NCBI GenBank assembly: GCA_902798695.1
Contig: CADBXK010000001.1
Location: forward strand, 620,001 to 684,000
DNA: 64,000 nt
Origin: Oscillospiraceae bacterium
Lineage (GTDB): Bacteria; Bacillota; Clostridia; Oscillospirales; Ruminococcaceae
Direction of reading: 5' to 3'
The notes beneath the pieces were generated by a model. The model did no database searches. It was not told where the DNA came from and saw nothing but the letters and a program-made list of their open reading frames with translations. Positions 37,961-46,765 of the stretch are shown one piece after another (position 1 is the first letter of the stretch; every line of letters starts with the position of its first letter). The translations under genes and the position numbers were made by a program.

Positions 37961-38977
37961 CTATTCTGTTTTTACAAAATTCGCAATTTTTCTCAATTTT
38001 TCTGGCACTTTAATATTTAATGCATCAATAATATCACTATTTAAAGTAAGATCATTTTGTTCTAAATATTCTATAGGCATATCTTGTGGTTTCTTGTGAT
38101 TAACTAAAATTTCAAAAGCTTGATTTGCCGTTAATTTTCCAAGTTTATAATAATCCATACCATATGTTCCAACAGACCCTTTATGAACAACATTCGTTTC
38201 CCCACAAACTACAGGTATGCCTGCTGCCGTCGCAATACTAGATATAGTCGGCATAGTAGAAGCCATCATATTGTCTGTTGGAGTATATATTGCATCTACA
38301 TTTCCAACCATGCTTTGAACAACTTGTGCAACTTCAGATGATTGAGAAACAGTAAACATTTGTGACTGTAATCCTAACTTTTCAATCTCTTTGGCGGCTA
38401 AACTAGCTTGATATTCTGAATTAGCTTCATTTGAGCAAAACAAAATTCCTACTTTTTTCGCAGATGGCATCAGGTCTTTTATTAAACCTATTTGTTTTTT
38501 CACAGGAGCCAAATCCGATGTTCCCGTAACGTTAGTGTTCGGTTTTTCGTTAGTTTCAACTAAACCTGCTGCTTGTGGAGATGTTATTGCTGTTATTAAA
38601 ATTGGCGTATCTTTAGTTGCATTAGCCAAAGCTTGAGCAGCCGGAGTAGCAATAGATAAAATTAAATCGGTTTTTTTGTTTATTAATTTATTCGTTAATA
38701 AACAACAATTAGACTGTTCTCCTTGTGCATTTTCATAATCAATAGTAATATTTTCTCCATCAATTAATCCATGCTCAGCCAAACCATCCAAAAATCCCTT
38801 TCTAGCCTCATCTAAAGCATCGTGCTCAACTAACTGCAAAATTCCAATTCTAGGATTAGCAGTTTTAGAAACATCATTAAGCACAAACGCCATGATTATA
38901 GCGACTGGAATTATTATTAAAAAAATCATTTTTAAACCTATTTTCAATTTTTTCACCTCAACCTTAAATTCATTCAT
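37961..38977 (-). CDS. ABC transporter substrate-binding protein, TrpX-like
   Basis: Extracellular solute-binding protein of 338 residues. An N-terminal anchor or signal (residues 12-32) without lipobox Cys is followed by IGILQLVEHDALDEARKGF, then DLILSIATPAAQALAN, the two-lobed fold of the TrpX-like family. GVDAIYTPTDN-type strands continue to VPVVCGETNVV. The ATG at 38977 has no ribosome site but lies 9 bases after a small upstream ORF and could be coupled to it. A GTG at 38956 with AAGG five bases before it is an alternative start. Expression is probably controlled by the attenuator upstream. Aromatic amino acid uptake is inferred. Confidence 0.85.
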   Translation of the reverse strand: MNEFKVEVKKLKIGLKMIFLIIIPVAIIMAFVLNDVSKTANPRIGILQLVEHDALDEARKGFLDGLAEHGLIDGENITIDYENAQGEQSNCCLLTNKLINKKTDLILSIATPAAQALANATKDTPILITAITSPQAAGLVETNEKPNTNVTGTSDLAPVKKQIGLIKDLMPSAKKVGILFCSNEANSEYQASLAAKEIEKLGLQSQMFTVSQSSEVAQVVQSMVGNVDAIYTPTDNMMASTMPTISSIATAAGIPVVCGETNVVHKGSVGTYGMDYYKLGKLTANQAFEILVNHKKPQDMPIEYLEQNDLTLNSDIIDALNIKVPEKLRKIANFVKTE

Positions 38978-38986
38978 ATAGATTAA

Positions 38987-39034
38987 TTAAATTAGATATC
39001 GATCATCCCACTTAGTATATTTTAACACAAACAT
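38987..39034 (-). CDS. Small upstream ORF between attenuator and transporter
   Basis: A 15-codon ORF (MFVLKYTKWDDRYLI) with an excellent AAGGAG site 7 bases before its ATG. It begins just after the attenuator terminator and ends 9 bases before the binding-protein ATG, which has no ribosome site of its own. It probably delivers ribosomes to the transporter gene, or acts as a second leader peptide. Confidence 0.5.
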   Translation of the reverse strand: MFVLKYTKWDDRYLI

Positions 39035-39046
39035 CTTTTTTCTCCT

Positions 39047-39112
39047 TAAAATAAAAAATAGAGCCTAACTAAAAATTAACTAGGCTCTAAAAAACAATAA
39101 AACAAAAGAGCC
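39047..39112 (-). promoter_or_regulatory. Attenuator: terminator and competing antiterminator
   Basis: Minus strand TAGAGCCTA (39081-39089) pairs with TAGGCTCTA (39059-39067) and is followed by TTTTTTATTTT, which makes an intrinsic terminator. Upstream GGCTCT (39107-39112) can instead pair with AGAGCC (39083-39088) of the 5' arm and block the terminator. The two structures are mutually exclusive, as in amino-acid attenuators. Confidence 0.75.
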
Positions 39113-39181
39113 ATCACAGATAACCGGCAAAACACCACGCCTCATACCTACGACAGCTCAAAACATATCGTAAATACAAGG

Positions 39182-39235
39182 CTATCCGTAATAGCTCATA
39201 TAATTTTTAACCAAATCAACAAACAAAGTTTTCAT
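39182..39235 (-). CDS. Leader peptide of an attenuator, Tyr-rich
   Basis: A 17-codon ORF, MKTLFVDLVKNYMSYYG, starts about 20 bases after the predicted transcription start. Its CGGAGG site lies 8 bases before the ATG. Three of its last six codons are Tyr. Its last codons and stop (GGATAGCC) can pair with GGTTATCT farther downstream, so a ribosome stalled at the Tyr codons would change the fold that leads to the terminator. It has the form of a ribosome-sensing leader peptide. Confidence 0.72.
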   Translation of the reverse strand: MKTLFVDLVKNYMSYYG

Positions 39236-39260
39236 AATTAATTCCTCCGAATTTTCAATT

Positions 39261-39289
39261 ATTATACCACAATTTATCTTTTTTGTCAA
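39261..39289 (-). promoter_or_regulatory. Consensus promoter of the leader peptide and TrpXYZ-like operon
   Basis: Minus strand TTGACA (39284-39289), a 17-base spacer and TATAAT (39261-39266), all consensus. It lies directly upstream of the leader peptide ribosome site, and the transcript would pass through the attenuator. Confidence 0.88.
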
Positions 39290-39344
39290 TATAATATTGT
39301 TTTTACAACTATATCTTCAATTTTTTATGGATTAAAACAAGAAA

Positions 39345-40448
39345 TCAAAAAATATTTTCCGAGCAGACAGTTAGTTTTCCCCTATTTAGACCCTCATACT
39401 GCGAAGTTGGCGTGTCCTTAGAACAGCCATCTCCCCCTATTTCATCATATTCATCATCAATCATATCATAATCTAATGCTCTTGCTAAAAATGAAAAATT
39501 CATGGTATCTACACCCAAATTCAACAATCCAGTTTCTAAGTGATATTTCCCCATGAAAAATCTATCATGCATAAACTTTAAATAATTTTCTATATGAGAA
39601 TATTTATAAAAATCTTGAATTTTGTCCAATTTACTACGAGTTATGACTTTTAAATTATCTGATGAAACATCTGTAAAACAAAACTGAGTTACAGAACCAA
39701 TAATTTCATTGAATTTATAATCTCTCGCATAAGATTTAGCATGATCCACATATTTTGTACAAAATATGCCGTTGCACTCAGATGGATAGTAAAAATTCCC
39801 ATATTTAAACTCATCATTTATTTGTTTTATGGTAAGCGCTTGTCCATTCTTACCAACACAAGGAACATCTCCTCTGTATAACACCAAACGCCCATCACTT
39901 GTTATTTTATCAAATTCTTCTTTACTTACAACTGTCGGCGTATCAGTAGATTTAGGAGTATATTTATATAAAAGTTTATCAATATCCTTCGCATCAACTA
40001 ATTCATCACTATTTCTACCATTTTTAACTTCATTCTCTAAAATTTTCCTTGCAAACAACTCTGCCTTTTTAGATTGTTCCTCTAAATTTTTATCATACAC
40101 AATTGCTCTTTCTGGTATATTACAATCAGAGCTTAATTTTTTGCAACCAAAAAAAGCATATTCAGCTACATCTGCACCTTGGTCAGGAAGATTGACTATT
40201 TCAATATTACTGTTACTCAAAGCTCCAGATGATATGGACTTAACAACATATTCATCGTTTCCAATAGTAACTTTCTTTTGAACATCTAACGTTCCTATCG
40301 AAGGATCAACTCTTACAATAATGAGTTTATTTCCAACACACCTATATGTTACTCCATCATGCTTCATTTCACCTAATCCATATACAATCGTACCTTGAAG
40401 CAAAATAAGTAATATTAACAACATTAATGAAACTGTTTTCTTCAACAT
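39345..40448 (-). CDS. Secreted protein with LRR-like segment and possible ADP-ribosyltransferase domain
   Basis: Exported protein of 367 residues. A signal peptide covers about 1-25. A BspA-like leucine-rich segment (about 28-110) has VVKSISSGALSNSNIEIVNL and EYAFFGCKKL. The C-terminal domain (about 175-367) shows LVLYRGD, then YYPSECNGIFCTKYVDHAKS, then RALDYDMIDDEYDEIGGDG and EGLNRGKLTV. This order resembles ADP-ribosyltransferase folds, which have an N-terminal Arg or His after a Tyr, a GIYxT...A..Y strand-helix, and a late acidic residue. It is my inference. The start is ATG 40448 with AAAGGA 8 bases upstream. Single gene; TATAAT near 40480 may be its promoter. Confidence 0.6.
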   Translation of the reverse strand: MLKKTVSLMLLILLILLQGTIVYGLGEMKHDGVTYRCVGNKLIIVRVDPSIGTLDVQKKVTIGNDEYVVKSISSGALSNSNIEIVNLPDQGADVAEYAFFGCKKLSSDCNIPERAIVYDKNLEEQSKKAELFARKILENEVKNGRNSDELVDAKDIDKLLYKYTPKSTDTPTVVSKEEFDKITSDGRLVLYRGDVPCVGKNGQALTIKQINDEFKYGNFYYPSECNGIFCTKYVDHAKSYARDYKFNEIIGSVTQFCFTDVSSDNLKVITRSKLDKIQDFYKYSHIENYLKFMHDRFFMGKYHLETGLLNLGVDTMNFSFLARALDYDMIDDEYDEIGGDGCSKDTPTSQYEGLNRGKLTVCSENIF

Positions 40449-40672
40449 TCTGCACATCCTTTCAAATCAAAGTAAAATAATTATACCTCTAACTTTAATA
40501 ATATTCCAGCACACCATTTTTACGCTTGTCGACAATATTTTTATACCGTCTCGCCAAAATTATAAATTTTAATTTATCATACAATCCAACAATTATTTTT
40601 GGTAGCATCTCTAATATATTCTCTATTGAATATAAAATATGTCTATTTAAGTTTAAACCCTCCCTCCATAAG

Positions 40673-40702
40673 TTGACATTCCAATTAATTTCAGTGTATA
40701 AT
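40673..40702 (+). promoter_or_regulatory. Promoter of tRNA-Pro
   Basis: TTGACA (40673-40678), an 18-base spacer and TATAAT (40697-40702), about 38 bases upstream of the tRNA. The other bases between 40449 and 40740 show no gene. Confidence 0.82.
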
Positions 40703-40740
40703 TGACGTGTTACTTTGTTTACCAGTTTGCTTGATATTTT

Positions 40741-40817
40741 CGAGGTGTGGCTCAGTTTGGTAGAGCGCTGCGTTCGGGACGCAGAGGTCGCAGGTTCAAT
40801 TCCTGTCACCTCGACCA
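40741..40817 (+). tRNA. tRNA-Pro (anticodon CGG)
   Basis: Complete 77-base cloverleaf. Acceptor CGAGGTG pairs with CACCTCG. The D arm is GCTCAGTTTGGTAGAGC. The anticodon stem CTGCG/CGCAG encloses TTCGGGA, giving anticodon CGG. The T loop contains GGTTCAATTCC. Discriminator A and CCA are encoded. Confidence 0.95.
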
Positions 40818-40844
40818 CATTTGAACGTCATGATTGATACATTA

Positions 40845-40880
40845 GAAAAGCCTAGTATTTCTAGGCTTTCTCGCTTTTTA
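40845..40880 (+). terminator. Terminator of tRNA-Pro
   Basis: GAAAGCCTAG-type arms (AAAGCCTAG/CTAGGCTTT) with a five-base loop, followed by CTCGCTTTTT. It lies about 28 bases after the tRNA. The stretch from here to 41199 holds no gene, only the opposite-strand terminator. Confidence 0.82.
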
Positions 40881-41044
40881 TATAAATTTTTTTAAAACGT
40901 GTTCAACAGAATACGTTTTATTTTTTTAGCTTCCTTTGTGCGCTCGTGAAACACCCTGATTATTTCCCGAGCTTTAATGTACCAATGTGCAACCCCCTCC
41001 CCAAATTTTATTGTAAGCCATTATAAAATTTATATTTATTAAAT

Positions 41045-41083
41045 AAAAAAAGCGACTCCTCAGTCTAAAGAGGAGGTCGCTTA
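41045..41083 (-). terminator. Terminator of the SHOCT protein gene
   Basis: Minus-strand hairpin AAGCGACCTCCTC/GAGGAGTCGCTT with one mismatch, followed by a T-run. It lies about 115 bases after the SHOCT gene stop. Confidence 0.78.
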
Positions 41084-41199
41084 ATAATAAAAAGACTAGC
41101 CGTATCTGATTTAAAACAACTTCTATTACAATATAGCAACTTTTATTTTCCCACCTTATTGCAAATTGATATATGTTAGAGTTATTCTATAAAATAATA

Positions 41200-41724
41200 C
41201 TATAGTCCTAATAATTGTTCTTTCTTTTTGCAAAACTCTTCTTGTGATATAATCCCTTCATCTAATAATTTTTTAAACTTTGCTATTTCATCAGCTGATG
41301 AAATAGTTGCAATGTTTTCTTCTCCTTTTTCCTTAAATGCATTAAATGCTTTGTATAACACATCAAATACCTCTTGAGCATATTGATTGGCTTTTTTATA
41401 CGAAAACATTCCACTACAAAATAGTACCTTATTCATGTCTCCCTGAATATTAAGGTTAGTCATTGTACTAATTAAAACTTCTTTTTTATTTCCACTTGCA
41501 GAAGTTACAAATACAATCCTAGCAAATTGACTATTTAGATTAGCATTTATAATTTGTACATTAATGTAGTCTTTATAAAACCAAGTAACTTCTTCAACGC
41601 CATTATTAGAACCAATCATTTTATTATCATATATATCAATTTTATCATAAAATTGCATTGTTCCTAAGTTAGTTCTCTTCCTCACATTAGATGGGACATT
41701 AAAACTTCTAATAAGATTACTCAT
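41200..41724 (-). CDS. SHOCT-domain protein
   Basis: Cytoplasmic protein of 174 residues. The C-terminal 30 residues (EIAKFKKLLDEGIISQEEF, then CKKKEQLLGL) are a SHOCT domain, a short helical module often found at protein ends. Residues 20-130 look like a PH-type beta fold (VTWFYKDYINVQII, FCSGMFSYKKANQYAQEVFD), as in bacterial PH-SHOCT proteins. AAAGGATG precedes ATG 41724. Single gene with its own promoter and terminator. Function unknown. Confidence 0.8.
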   Translation of the reverse strand: MSNLIRSFNVPSNVRKRTNLGTMQFYDKIDIYDNKMIGSNNGVEEVTWFYKDYINVQIINANLNSQFARIVFVTSASGNKKEVLISTMTNLNIQGDMNKVLFCSGMFSYKKANQYAQEVFDVLYKAFNAFKEKGEENIATISSADEIAKFKKLLDEGIISQEEFCKKKEQLLGL

Positions 41725-41747
41725 AAATTTATCATCCTTTCATTTGA

Positions 41748-41776
41748 ATTGTAGCATAAACCTGTATATTTTGCAA
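41748..41776 (-). promoter_or_regulatory. Promoter of the SHOCT protein gene
   Basis: Minus strand TTGCAA (41771-41776), a 17-base spacer and TACAAT (41748-41753), close to the start codon. The 41777-42064 stretch beyond it is AT-rich and I see no gene in it. Confidence 0.65.
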
Positions 41777-42064
41777 TATTTTGTAAATATATATGTTTTA
41801 TTTTTATTAATTATTCTCTTACATTTTATCAACTCTAGGTACTGCTACACTAGTTTTTTTAATACATTTTTATCATATTTCTCCATTAAAAAAATTAAAT
41901 ATTCTTAAATTTAGTAAATATTTATTAACCTTCACTATGAAAGATAGAGGCTTTTGTGTTGTGCAATTTTGTATATAAAAACACCCAAAAATACCAATCA
42001 ACACTATTGCCAAAATAACTACACACCTTCAAATTATTGTTATATTTACATACTTTATCAAATC

Positions 42065-42093
42065 TTGACAGAATAAATGAATAATGGTATCAT
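42065..42093 (+). promoter_or_regulatory. Promoter of the glycan locus
   Basis: TTGACA (42065-42070), a 17-base spacer and TATCAT (42088-42093). It lies about 170 bases upstream of the first glycosyltransferase and could drive the genes up to 48336. Confidence 0.75.
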
Positions 42094-42263
42094 TAACTTC
42101 GATAATGGTGGGCTTATTAAAAGTTTATTTACACCATATTTTAAGCACATATAAGCAAATTGCTTTGTTAATATAAAACATTATTTTCTGCTATATTTAG
42201 CCGTTATAAGAGACTATTTTTCAAGTCTTATTGTTAGTTGTCATAAAAAGAGGATGTGAACGA

Positions 42264-43163
42264 ATGTCTACACTACAAATTCAAACAATTTTATATAATA
42301 ACAAAAAAGAAGATTTAATTAAATCTCTTGATAGTATAAAAAATGCCATTAACGTATCAAATTCTTCTAATAAGGAGTTTAATTTAATTACTGTATGTTA
42401 TGGAGATGCTTCCCCTTCACGTGTTTTTTCAGAAAAAGAAATTAAAACAATTGAACAGCACTTTGGAGAATCGTTTAAATTTAAATACACATATTTTGAT
42501 TGTAACACAGGAACATCTAAAGGTCACAATTTATTAGCTAAAAATTGCAATACAGATTACCTATTGCTTATGAATCCTGACATAATATTTGTTCCTAATT
42601 TTTTGACAGAGATAACAAAACCTTTTAACAATGATTCAAACGTAGGAATCGTTGAAGGACGACAAGTTCCAATAGAACATCCTAAAGAATATTCATTAAA
42701 AACTGGAGAAACTTCGTGGAGTTCAGGTGCTTGCACATTTATAAAAACAGATCTTTTTCATCAAGTAAATGGATATGATGAAGAAACTTTTTTTATGTAT
42801 TGTGATGATGTAGATTTGTCTTGGAGAATAAAACTTCTTGGTAAAAAAGTGATTTATCAGCCTAGAGCCATGGTTTTTCATGCAAAAAGATTATCTGTTG
42901 AGGGAAAATGGCAGCCAACATCTGCAGAAGTATATTACTCAGCAGAAGCTGGTTTACTTATGGCATATAAGTGGTCAAATAAAAAACTTCTATCAAAAAT
43001 AATTGCATATTTTAAATCAAGCGCAGATGAAAATTTAATAAAGGCGGTCAATAATTTTGAAATGCGAAAAGAAAAAAATTTGCTACCAGAACCACTAGAT
43101 AAGGACCATAAGGTTGCTCAATTTATAGAGGGCAATTATTCTAGAAATAGATTTACATTATAA
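42264..43163 (+). CDS. GT2 glycosyltransferase (rhamnosyltransferase-like)
   Basis: Cytoplasmic GT-A glycosyltransferase of 299 residues. LLLMNPDIIFVPNFL near residue 102 is the nucleotide-sugar site, and VNGYDEETFFMYCDDVDLSW near 172 is the acceptor region of WbbL-like enzymes that transfer rhamnose or a related deoxysugar. ATG 42264 follows GAGG; in-frame upstream codons to 42231 lack a site. First gene of the glycan locus, 21 bases before the methyltransferase-GT2 fusion. Confidence 0.9.
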   Translation: MSTLQIQTILYNNKKEDLIKSLDSIKNAINVSNSSNKEFNLITVCYGDASPSRVFSEKEIKTIEQHFGESFKFKYTYFDCNTGTSKGHNLLAKNCNTDYLLLMNPDIIFVPNFLTEITKPFNNDSNVGIVEGRQVPIEHPKEYSLKTGETSWSSGACTFIKTDLFHQVNGYDEETFFMYCDDVDLSWRIKLLGKKVIYQPRAMVFHAKRLSVEGKWQPTSAEVYYSAEAGLLMAYKWSNKKLLSKIIAYFKSSADENLIKAVNNFEMRKEKNLLPEPLDKDHKVAQFIEGNYSRNRFTL

Positions 43164-43184
43164 AACTGACAGAGGAGATAATAA

Positions 43185-45215
43185 ATGACATATAATTGTT
43201 TATATTCTAGTGATAGTTCTTATGGCAACATTGTAGACATGATAAAAAATTTAGGCGTAGAAGATGACGGAGTTCATCTTGATATTGCTTGTGGTCATGC
43301 AGAAATAAACACATATCTTAAAAATCATAATTACAACTTCGACTATATAGGAATAGATAAAAATGCAGAAATCATAAATCATTTAAAAAATGAAGGTATG
43401 GAAACTTATTGCCATACTTTTTCTTGTGATGAAAATGATTTTAATTATATAGAAGATATTATACAAGGAAGAAAATTAAAATTAATTACAATGTTAAATT
43501 TTTTAGAACATATTTCTAACCCAGAATGTTTCTTACAAATGATTAACAAAATTTGTAAGAAACATAACGCATTACTAATTGTGAGCGTGCCTAACATATG
43601 TCAAAAAGATATTGTTTTTAAAATGATGGAAGGTCAATTCGAATATGAAAAATTCGGTTTGTTAGATAAAACTCAAATTTCTTTCTTTTCATCAAACAAG
43701 CTTGAACAGTTTATGAAAAAAACGGGTTTTAAACAAATATGTAATAATGATTTTGTTTTAGAACGTTCCAATCAAGATTTTCCATCTGATAGTACGTTTT
43801 TATCTCACTCTACTACCATTTACAAATATTTGAATCACATAAAGGAATTAGTAGATCCTTTTTCTAATGTCAGTCAATTTGTGAGAGCTTATTCACCTTC
43901 TGAAGAACCTTATACGGCCAAACAAGACAATTCATCGCTTGGTCCTTTTCTGTCTGTAATAACTAGAACGCAAGGAAAAAGAATAGAAGCATTAACAGAA
44001 ACACTTTTATGTTTAACTGCTCAAACTAATACAGATTTTGAAGTACTTATAATAGGGCACAAATTAACAAATGATGGTCGAATTTCTGTAGAAAATGTTA
44101 TAAACGAACTCCCTAGCTGGATGAAACAAAAAGTTCGTTTAATAAAAGTTGACTATGGAAATAGAACGACACCTTTAAATGTAGGATTTGAAGCTGCTAA
44201 AGGTAAATATATATCTATTTTGGATGATGATGATATAGTTTTTGATAATTGGGTGGAAGAATTTTATAATTTATATAAAAAATTTCCCGGAACTATTTTA
44301 CACACTTACAACTTAGTACAAAAATGGGAAGAAATAGATTATTGCGGTAACAAAGCATTACGAGCATGCGGAAGTTTTGATAACACTTACTGTAGAGATT
44401 TTAATCTTTTAGAACAACTAACAACTAATTTTTGTCCAACTATGTCTTATGCTTGTCCCAGTTATCCTTTTAAAAAATTAGGAATAAAATTTAATGAAGA
44501 ACTATCAACCATCGAAGATTGGGATTTCTTAATGAAAACAGCTTTTTTAACAGGTGTATCAGATTCAAATAAAGCAACATCTATATATCGCATGTGGACA
44601 AATTCTGAAAATTCTTATTCTGCGCATAGTGAAAATGAATGGATAAAAAATATAAACATATTGAAAAATTATTGTAATAAAATTCCCATAGTTTTGCCGG
44701 AAGGGTATGCTAAAAAAATTCCTGTCTGTTTAAATGGAAATACATCACAAAAACCAAAATCGATTCTCACCAAACTATATATTGATTATGGTAATGGATT
44801 TTCAGAAAATAATACTATACTACATACTAATAAAAATTTGGAAAATCCTCTTATATTTGAAGGTTTTTCTAACAAAAAAATTATACATGCTTTACGTTTT
44901 GATCCAACTGAATATAATATGATCTGGGTTTCAAATCTTGACATCAACATTACCACTGATGAGAATCAAACTTTAAATTATACATTAAAAAATATATTTT
45001 CCAATGGACGTAGAATTTGTAATGGCATATTATTTTTAAAACCCGATCCACAGATACACATACCTTTAACTAAACCTGTTAAAATTAAAAATGTAAAAAT
45101 TAGTTGCAATATTAATTGCAACGTCCGTAATTTTGTATTTGACAAAATGCGTAAAATAAAAAATATCTTCTTTAAAATTTTAAAGAAACTAAAAAATACT
45201 TTTATAAAAAACTAA
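43185..45215 (+). CDS. Methyltransferase-GT2 glycosyltransferase fusion
   Basis: Fusion of 676 residues. The N-terminal class I methyltransferase (1-215) has HLDIACGHAEINTYL, YIGIDKNAEII and LNFLEHISNPECFL. The GT2 domain (about 255-480) has LSVITRTQGKRIEALTETL, GNRTTPLNVGFEAAKGKYIS, then ILDDDD as metal-binding motif, and STIEDWDFLMKTA. The last 180 residues are a beta-rich tail with a basic end. GAGGAG precedes the ATG. It may add a sugar and methylate it or the acceptor, capping a chain. No kinase domain is seen. Confidence 0.87.
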   Translation: MTYNCLYSSDSSYGNIVDMIKNLGVEDDGVHLDIACGHAEINTYLKNHNYNFDYIGIDKNAEIINHLKNEGMETYCHTFSCDENDFNYIEDIIQGRKLKLITMLNFLEHISNPECFLQMINKICKKHNALLIVSVPNICQKDIVFKMMEGQFEYEKFGLLDKTQISFFSSNKLEQFMKKTGFKQICNNDFVLERSNQDFPSDSTFLSHSTTIYKYLNHIKELVDPFSNVSQFVRAYSPSEEPYTAKQDNSSLGPFLSVITRTQGKRIEALTETLLCLTAQTNTDFEVLIIGHKLTNDGRISVENVINELPSWMKQKVRLIKVDYGNRTTPLNVGFEAAKGKYISILDDDDIVFDNWVEEFYNLYKKFPGTILHTYNLVQKWEEIDYCGNKALRACGSFDNTYCRDFNLLEQLTTNFCPTMSYACPSYPFKKLGIKFNEELSTIEDWDFLMKTAFLTGVSDSNKATSIYRMWTNSENSYSAHSENEWIKNINILKNYCNKIPIVLPEGYAKKIPVCLNGNTSQKPKSILTKLYIDYGNGFSENNTILHTNKNLENPLIFEGFSNKKIIHALRFDPTEYNMIWVSNLDINITTDENQTLNYTLKNIFSNGRRICNGILFLKPDPQIHIPLTKPVKIKNVKISCNINCNVRNFVFDKMRKIKNIFFKILKKLKNTFIKN

Positions 45216-45229
45216 GTGAGGGATTTTAA

Positions 45230-46765
45230 ATGAGAAAAACTATAATTAAAAGTTTTAGTAAATATTATTATTTGTGTATTAGTTTTGTGGTAATTTTATG
45301 TTACGGTTTTACTCTGACTAATTTTTCTATGGGAATAGACGACGAAGCTTTTAAGGCTTATTTTGAAAATAATAGTTTGCTATATCAAGGACGTTGGGGA
45401 TATGTAATTTTAAAGAGAATTTTTAATTCTTATGAATTTCTTCCACTTTGGCGAGATCTTATAGCTATATGTTTAATTGTAGCAGGTTTAACAATGTTTA
45501 ACTTTATATTAAAAACCTACACTAATAATTTGTGGAATAATACTTTATCTATAATATTTACTTGTATATCAATATCTTTTCCTTATATTGCTTCCATGTT
45601 TGTATTTATGATGACAACCATAGAAACCGGCATGGTTTATTTATTAGTTTCGTTTTCGCTGCATTTTTACTTTTGCTGGCATTTCAAGAAAAAACATTGG
45701 ATCAATTTAATTTATTCAATAGGCACTCTAACATTTGCAATCTCATTCTCAGAAACATCCCCTGTGATATTTTTATTAATATTTTTTATAACTTGTTTCT
45801 TAAGGACATTAATAACTAATGAAGAATCTAAATTAACTAAAGTTTTATTGTCGATTTTAAAAATCTTTATACTAATTTTTATATCAATTGTTTTTTGGGA
45901 AATAGTAAAAATTATTTTACAAAAAATATTAAATGTACCTAATTCTAGTTATGTAAATAATTATATAACTTATAATTTCAGCGGGGTTGTGCCGTTTTTA
46001 AATTCATTAAAACATTTTATCGTTACGCAATTTAATACTATTATAGCTGGTTTTAAATTAGACTATGCTACAAAAACAGTATCTTTATCTATCTTTGTAA
46101 CTTTGATAAGTATAATTTTTTTAGCAATAAAAAACAAAAAAATTAGTATATTTATTTACGGAATATGTATTTTAATATCCGCATTTGCTTTGTCTATAGT
46201 AACAGGAAATCCTTCTCTACCTCATAGGGCATTAACATGTCTATCGTTTCTCGTTAGTTTTGCTTTTTGTTTGCTCTATATAATATTTAGGAATATTAGC
46301 ATAAAAAAATTCAAATTTAAATACATAGTTTTGTTTTTGGTAATTGTAAATATATTTTATCAATCCAAACAAATGAACCGTACTTTTTTTATCGATTACA
46401 AAGGCTATCAATACGATATTACAATGGCATCACAAATTTATCATGATTTAAAAGCCGTAACAGACAATAACAAAGTTATATTTGTAGGAACACCACCAGA
46501 TTTTAATCAAGTGGTCGAGCCTTCGGTTGGTAATAGTCTTTTTGTTTGGGATCGGCACGAATTACTACAATTAGAACTACGATCAACCAGATTGTATGAA
46601 TTTTTTAAACAACACGGATATGATATATATCCAACTGAATATGATATAGGCAATTTAAAAACACAAATTAATGGAATGCCAAATTGGCCCAAAACAGGTT
46701 CAATAAAAGACTGCAAAGATTACACAATAATAAAGTTGGGTAAATCTTTTTTAGAAAAATGTTGA
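45230..46765 (+). CDS. GtrII-like multi-spanning glucosyltransferase
   Basis: Membrane protein of 511 residues with about ten spans. The first external loop carries MGIDDEAFKAYF, the acidic motif of the GtrII (Glucos_trans_II) group of GT-C enzymes. NPSLPHRALTCLSFLVSF near residue 325 is typical as well. These enzymes use a polyprenyl-phosphate sugar on the outer face to decorate a glycan; GtrB- and GtrA-like partners are encoded downstream. The 3' end meets a yfhO remnant in another frame, so the C-terminus may have been altered. Confidence 0.8.
   Translation: MRKTIIKSFSKYYYLCISFVVILCYGFTLTNFSMGIDDEAFKAYFENNSLLYQGRWGYVILKRIFNSYEFLPLWRDLIAICLIVAGLTMFNFILKTYTNNLWNNTLSIIFTCISISFPYIASMFVFMMTTIETGMVYLLVSFSLHFYFCWHFKKKHWINLIYSIGTLTFAISFSETSPVIFLLIFFITCFLRTLITNEESKLTKVLLSILKIFILIFISIVFWEIVKIILQKILNVPNSSYVNNYITYNFSGVVPFLNSLKHFIVTQFNTIIAGFKLDYATKTVSLSIFVTLISIIFLAIKNKKISIFIYGICILISAFALSIVTGNPSLPHRALTCLSFLVSFAFCLLYIIFRNISIKKFKFKYIVLFLVIVNIFYQSKQMNRTFFIDYKGYQYDITMASQIYHDLKAVTDNNKVIFVGTPPDFNQVVEPSVGNSLFVWDRHELLQLELRSTRLYEFFKQHGYDIYPTEYDIGNLKTQINGMPNWPKTGSIKDCKDYTIIKLGKSFLEKC

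Noticed and set aside
38978-39289. T-box riboswitch before the TrpXYZ-like operon
   Set aside because: The T-box core (GGTGGTACCGCG type) and specifier loop are absent; a leader peptide with terminator explains the region better.
40495-40818. Open frame of 107 codons on the minus strand beginning VEVTGIEPATSASR
   Set aside because: It is the reverse strand of tRNA-Pro plus flanking DNA, a well-known false gene product.
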